From the NCBI GenBank assembly GCA_030424865.1, contig JAUHVR010000021.1, forward strand, positions 28,629 to 92,628: DNA of 64,000 nt. Reading direction: 5' to 3'. Positions within the stretch are counted from its first letter, which is position 1, and the number at the start of each line of letters is the position of its first letter. The notes beneath the pieces were generated by a model that did no database searches, had not been told where the DNA came from, and was given only the letters and a program-made list of their open reading frames with translations. This DNA is from Alphaproteobacteria bacterium (GTDB lineage Bacteria > Pseudomonadota > Alphaproteobacteria > Rhodobacterales > Rhodobacteraceae). Shown here piece by piece: positions 60,912 through 64,000 of the stretch. The position numbers were made by a program, and so were the translations under genes.

Positions 60912-60957
60912 TTTGCAATTTTTTTGAGATAATTTGCAAATGGTTTGCATATTTGCC
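60912..60957 (+). promoter_or_regulatory. TTTGCA repeat cluster and BioR-like box upstream of bioY
   Basis: TTTGC(A/C) occurs at 60912, 60933, 60944 and 60952, and ATTTGCAAAT (60932-60941) is a perfect 10-bp palindrome. TTTGAGATAA (60923-60932) matches the alphaproteobacterial BioR box TTATAGATAA at 8 of 10 positions. The region is unusually AT-rich for this genome and lies about 100 bp upstream of bioY, so one of these is likely its operator. Confidence 0.5.
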
Positions 60958-61053
60958 GATTACCCGCTCTCGGCACAGGGAAATGCTTGCGTCCCTTGGT
61001 TTGCTCAGGCAAAAGACGCTGCAATGCAACATAGTCTAAGGGGGACAGACCCG

Positions 61054-61653
61054 ATGAACCAGGCTCTGAACCGCAATGTGCTGGCCGAGGCCTTTGGCGC
61101 AAACGAAGGAACCGCACTGCGCATCAAGCAAGTTGTGCTGGTCGTGCTTGGCATTGCCGTGCTGGCAATCGCCGCAAAGATCAAGATCCCGATGTGGCCC
61201 GTTCCCATCACGATGGGCACCTTTGCCGTTCTGACAATCGGTGCCGCTTATGGCCCTCGCCTGGGTCTGGCGACCATCCTGGGCTACATGATCATCGGCG
61301 CGCTGGGCTTTGACGTCTTCGCAGGATCCTCGGCCGAGAAATTCGGCCTCGAGTACATGATGGGCGGCACCGGTGGTTACCTGGTGGGCTACGTCATGGC
61401 AACGCTTGCCCTGGGCGTTCTGGCCCGCGCGGGCTGGGACCGCTCGATGCCGAAAATGGCGGGCGCGATGCTGCTTGGCAACGTGCTGATCTACGTTCCG
61501 GGCCTGATCTGGCTGGGCATGCTTTACGGCTGGGACAAGCCGATCCTCCAGTGGGGCCTGACGCCCTTCCTGCTGGGTGACGCGATCAAGCTGGCGCTGG
61601 CCGCCATGCTGCTGCCCGCCGTCTGGAAGCTGGTCGGCGAAGCGCGCCGCTAA
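61054..61653 (+). CDS. bioY: Biotin transporter S-component BioY
   Basis: A 199-residue membrane protein with six hydrophobic segments. BioY features include IPMWPVPITMGTFAVLTIGA, YMMGGTGGYLVGYVMATLAL and the C-terminal WGLTPFLLGDAIKLALAA. It binds biotin for ECF-type uptake. No energising EcfA/T genes (bioMN) are adjacent, so it may act alone or share a module. The ATG at 61054 has AAGGGGGA upstream. Confidence 0.94.
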   Translation: MNQALNRNVLAEAFGANEGTALRIKQVVLVVLGIAVLAIAAKIKIPMWPVPITMGTFAVLTIGAAYGPRLGLATILGYMIIGALGFDVFAGSSAEKFGLEYMMGGTGGYLVGYVMATLALGVLARAGWDRSMPKMAGAMLLGNVLIYVPGLIWLGMLYGWDKPILQWGLTPFLLGDAIKLALAAMLLPAVWKLVGEARR

Positions 61654-61680
61654 CGCTCGACCCTACCGCTATCAAATTGT

Positions 61681-61707
61681 GAGGCGCAGAGCGATGCTCT
61701 GCGCCTC
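61681..61707 (+). terminator. Hairpin after bioY
   Basis: GAGGCGCAGAGC (61681-61692) and GCTCTGCGCCTC (61696-61707) form a perfect 12-bp stem with a GAT loop. It lies 27 bp after the bioY stop and is a likely transcript end despite a weak T-tract. Confidence 0.7.
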
Positions 61708-61766
61708 GCTTGATTCTGGCGCCTGGTGTTGACTGTGTGGCCCTTGGATCATTTCGCCTCCGGCGG

Positions 61767-61824
61767 GAGTATTTTATGGAAAGATGAAGGGGCGCGGGTG
61801 TCTTTCATCTTTCTGTAAATACTC
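61767..61824. repeat. Intergenic inverted repeat of Rhodobacteraceae type
   Basis: GAGTATTT...GAAAGATGAA (61767-61774, 61779-61788) is mirrored by TTCATCTTTC...AAATACTC (61804-61813, 61817-61824), with a short mismatch between arms. The left flank TCGCCTCCGGCGG is also part of a sequence often seen between genes in this group. It may terminate the convergent transcripts. Confidence 0.65.
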
Positions 61825-61839
61825 AAAAAAACCGGTCGG

Positions 61840-63051
61840 TCACGCGAGTTCGGTTTTCACTTCCGAGCTGCGTTCCAATGTCCGGTGCACCGGGCATTTG
61901 TCGGCAATCTCGAGCAGTTTTTCGCGTTGCTCGCTGCTGAGCGCGCCGGTCAGATGGATGCGCCGGCGGAAGACGTCGATCTTGGCATCCGATCCGTTGG
62001 CCGCGTCCTGGGCATGCACCTTGTCGTGGCATATGTCGACGCGCACGTGATCCAGGGGCCAGCCTTTGCGGCGTGCGTACATGCGGATCGTCATCGACGT
62101 GCAGGCGCCAAGTCCGGCCGAGAGGAAACCATAGGGGCTCATGCCCTTGTTCGTACCTCCGTAGGCCGCAGGTTCGTCTGCCAGCGCATGGTGATGCGGC
62201 CCGGCGTTCACGTCCTGCAGGAAGCCCGCGGCATCCGCTTCGGAGACGCGAACCACGCCTTCGGGTGCGCCAATCGGCGGTGCCGGGGGCGAGAGGCTGA
62301 TGTAGCGTGTCACCCAGGCTGCGATGACCTCGGCGGCATATTCAGCATCCTCGGCGCGGGTCACCAGGTGGTCTGCGTCGTCCAGCGTGACAAAGCTTTT
62401 CGGGTGTTTGGCGGCGGAAAAGATGCTTGCTGCATTCGAGATGTCCACCACCTCGTCCCGCGGGGCGTGCAGAACGAGCAGGGCTTTCTTCAGGTTGGCG
62501 ACGATCGGTTCCAGATTGGTGCCGGCGACGTCCTCGACAAACTCCTGGCGGATCGTGAAGGGGCGGCCGCCGAGGTTTACCTCGGCCGCGCCAGTCGCCG
62601 CGATGGTGGTCAGCGCATCGCCGAAGTTGTGAGTCACGTGTTCGGGATCGAAGGGTGCGCCCACCGTGACGACGGCCCTGGCGCTTTGGATCTCTGGCGC
62701 GGCCCGCAGGACAGCTGCGCCGCCCAGGCTATGACCGATCAGCAGGTCCGGAGACATTCCGCGCGAGGTCAGGTAGTCGGCGGCAGCGGTCAGGTCGGCG
62801 ACGTTCGAGCTGAAGGTCGTGTTGGCGAATTCGCCTCCGGAATGGCCGAGCCCGGTGAAGTCGAACCGCAGGACTGCGATCCCCATTGCGGCGAGTCGGC
62901 CTGCAATGCGCCGGGCGGCGGGGATGTCCTTGGAACAGGTGAAGCAATGCGCAAAAAGCGCGGTGGCAAGGTGGCGCCCTTCGGGCAGGTCGAGACGCGC
63001 GGCGAGCATATCGCCGGAGTGTCCCGGAAAAGTGACACGTTCAGTGGACAT
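61840..63051 (-). CDS. Alpha/beta hydrolase - OsmC fusion protein
   Basis: A 403-residue protein. Residues 1 to about 255 are an alpha/beta hydrolase: FAHCFTCSKDIPAARRIA, nucleophile GHSLGGAA (Ser near 108), Asp and His in LHAPRDEVV and DDADHLVT. From about 275 it is OsmC-like: the first redox Cys in SAGLGACTSMTIRMYARRKG and the second in KCPVHRTLER. OsmC proteins reduce organic hydroperoxides. I chose the ATG at 63051 with AGGGA upstream. The fusion suggests that one enzyme handles oxidised ester or lipid substrates; that is inference. Confidence 0.9.
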   Translation of the reverse strand: MSTERVTFPGHSGDMLAARLDLPEGRHLATALFAHCFTCSKDIPAARRIAGRLAAMGIAVLRFDFTGLGHSGGEFANTTFSSNVADLTAAADYLTSRGMSPDLLIGHSLGGAAVLRAAPEIQSARAVVTVGAPFDPEHVTHNFGDALTTIAATGAAEVNLGGRPFTIRQEFVEDVAGTNLEPIVANLKKALLVLHAPRDEVVDISNAASIFSAAKHPKSFVTLDDADHLVTRAEDAEYAAEVIAAWVTRYISLSPPAPPIGAPEGVVRVSEADAAGFLQDVNAGPHHHALADEPAAYGGTNKGMSPYGFLSAGLGACTSMTIRMYARRKGWPLDHVRVDICHDKVHAQDAANGSDAKIDVFRRRIHLTGALSSEQREKLLEIADKCPVHRTLERSSEVKTELA

Positions 63052-63187
63052 GGGCATTCCCTGGATGATCGGGTTGCCATGACACTGTGCCCGACACACG
63101 CGCCTTGCAAGGATTCTGACAGAACTGTCACGGGATGGTGAGAGCGGTCGCGCCGGACGTGAGCCGCGTTTCGGCGCGACGGGGCGG

Positions 63188-63802
63188 TCAGAACAACCCG
63201 GCTTCGCGCGCCATGATCGCCGCCTGCGTCCGGTTGGCGACCCCAAGCTTGCGATAGAGCGTCTTGACGTGCAGCTTGATCGTCGGCTCGGTCAGGTCCA
63301 GGTCGCGGGCAATTTCCTTGTTGGATTTGCCTTCGGTCAGCCCCTGCAGCACTTGTGTTTCCCGCTGGGTGAGCTTTTCGGCCAGCGGGTTGGGGGCGCT
63401 TGGTTCCTCGGCCGTCATGAAATCGATCGGCATGTATTGTTCGCCCATCGCCATGAACTTGATCGCGTTGACCAGGGATTTTGCAGGCAGGGTCTTGGGG
63501 ATGAACCCGGCTGCGCCCTGTGCGAGAGCTGTCTCGGCGATGTCACGCGTGGCGTTGCCGGAAATGATGGCCACACGCTGACCGGGGAAGGCCTCGAGCG
63601 TTTTGGTCAGGCCGTCCAGTCCGTTCATGCCCGGCATGTTCAGGTCAAGCAGCACGATGTCGAAAGGCAGCTCTTTTTCGAGGATCGCAGTGGCCTCTTG
63701 CAGGGTTGCCGCACTGAGGGTTTCGGTCCCCCCGGCCGCGTCAAGAAAGGCGACAAGTGTGTCACGCAGCAGGTCGTGGTCATCTGCAATCAATACACGC
63801 AA
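63188..63802 (-). CDS. LuxR/NarL-type response regulator
   Basis: A 204-residue response regulator. The receiver has the acidic pair in LIADDHDLLRDTL, phospho-Asp near residue 53 in IVLLDLNMPGMNG, Ser in AIISGNA and Lys in GFIPKTLPA. The C-terminal LuxR HTH reads LTQRETQVLQGLTEGKSNKE, TEPTIKLHVKTLYRKLGV. The start is TTG at 63802, preceded by AGAGG at good spacing; no ATG fits before the receiver. No histidine kinase gene is adjacent within the window. Confidence 0.9.
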   Translation of the reverse strand: MRVLIADDHDLLRDTLVAFLDAAGGTETLSAATLQEATAILEKELPFDIVLLDLNMPGMNGLDGLTKTLEAFPGQRVAIISGNATRDIAETALAQGAAGFIPKTLPAKSLVNAIKFMAMGEQYMPIDFMTAEEPSAPNPLAEKLTQRETQVLQGLTEGKSNKEIARDLDLTEPTIKLHVKTLYRKLGVANRTQAAIMAREAGLF

Positions 63803-63880
63803 GGAAATGCCTCTTTTTTTACTAAACGTTCACACCCGGACAAATATTCTGTGTCCAAGCGCCCGGTCCGTTCAACCTAG

Positions 63881-64000
63881 GGTCAGGATTCATAACCAGT
63901 AGATGACGGTTGCCGCGAGAGCGATGGCTGAGAGAAAGACCTTTGGACAGCGGTCATAGCGGGTTGCCACGCGCCTCCAGTCCTTGAGGCGCCCGAACAT
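63881..64000. mobile_element. End of an IS5-like insertion sequence (runs past right edge)
   Basis: The transposase frame ends near 63890, and GGGTCAGGATTCATAA starts close to 63880, just after CTAG. IS427-type elements of the IS5 family often insert at such short sites and have a stop codon within the terminal repeat. The other end lies outside the window, so the boundary and target duplication are not proven. Confidence 0.65.
63890..64000 (-). CDS. IS5-family transposase, C-terminal end (partial)
   Basis: The minus strand from the right edge reads without a stop to TGA at 63890-63892, giving 36 residues: MFGRLKDWRRVATRYDR, then CPKVFLSAIALAATVIYWL. This is the well-known C terminus of IS5/IS427-group DDE transposases (FxRLKDxRRVATRYDK). 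The N-terminal part with the catalytic residues lies outside the window, so whether the element is intact is unknown. Confidence 0.85.
   Translation of the reverse strand: MFGRLKDWRRVATRYDRCPKVFLSAIALAATVIYWL

Noticed and set aside
60934..61053. N-terminal extension of BioY by 40 residues
   Set aside because: It would place coding sequence over the promoter repeats and precedes a good AAGGGGGA-ATG start at 61054.

Overview
The window reads as a stretch of chromosome from a GC-rich alphaproteobacterium of the Rhodobacterales / Roseobacter group. The evidence is tightly packed operons with ATGA start/stop overlaps, nitrate-assimilation and type II secretion (T2SS) clusters of alphaproteobacterial type, tatABC followed by a DUF815 ATPase, surE-pcm-nlpD, and intergenic repeats of a kind I associate with this group. 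About 74 protein genes are supported. I found no rRNA, tRNA, CRISPR array or prophage. The only mobile element is the end of an IS5-like insertion sequence at the right edge.

Layout. 1-6.9 kb (minus strand): a partial glycosyltransferase-sulfotransferase fusion, a sulfotransferase, two secreted proteins (one with a tail-fibre-type C terminus) and two secreted Sel1-repeat proteins. 6.9-18.1 kb: a complete-looking T2SS (gspO on the minus strand; gspGHIJKLM, gspC, gspD, gspE and gspF on the plus strand) with a TPR lipoprotein inserted antisense. This is followed by a convergent pair, an OmpA-like protein and a secreted caspase-fold protease. 20.2-29.5 kb: an ABC importer of the branched-chain amino acid (Liv) type plus an alpha/beta hydrolase. 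It converges on a TetR / enoyl-CoA isomerase / acyl-CoA ligase / paired MaoC operon. A palindrome in the importer promoter recurs in the tetR promoter, so the two arms look like one regulon for an unidentified organic acid.

29.6-44.1 kb: a nitrate-assimilation cluster. It holds the sensor/antiterminator pair NasS-NasT, an RNA leader with two hexaloop hairpins and a terminator, an ABC nitrate importer with a fused double ATPase, a single-domain globin, the NADH-nitrite reductase NirB, a true Rieske protein (NirD/NasG type), a molybdopterin nitrate reductase, a TrpD-like protein and the siroheme synthase CysG. NasT is expected to bind the leader and release transcription of everything downstream when nitrate or nitrite is sensed. 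CysG makes the siroheme that NirB needs. 44.1-47.4 kb: a WYL-type regulator with a tandem-repeat operator, then tatABC-DUF815.

47.5-55.6 kb (mostly minus strand): nlpD-pcm-surE, then small enzymes (methyltransferase, SDR, cupin, HAD, GNAT, monooxygenase-like, Nudix, YciI-like) and a DMT exporter. 56-63.8 kb: a GFA-family protein, enolase, a second DMT exporter, purB, two small proteins, the biotin transporter gene bioY, an alpha/beta hydrolase-OsmC fusion and a LuxR-type response regulator. The last ~120 bp carry the 3' end of a transposase gene.

The most promising points for follow-up are the TetR-linked uptake/CoA regulon with its shared operator and catalytic/non-catalytic MaoC pair, the nas antitermination leader, the asymmetric nitrate ABC ATPase, the TrpD-like protein inside the nas operon, and the antisense TPR lipoprotein inside the T2SS cluster. 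All functions are inferred by reading the sequence. No database search was run.
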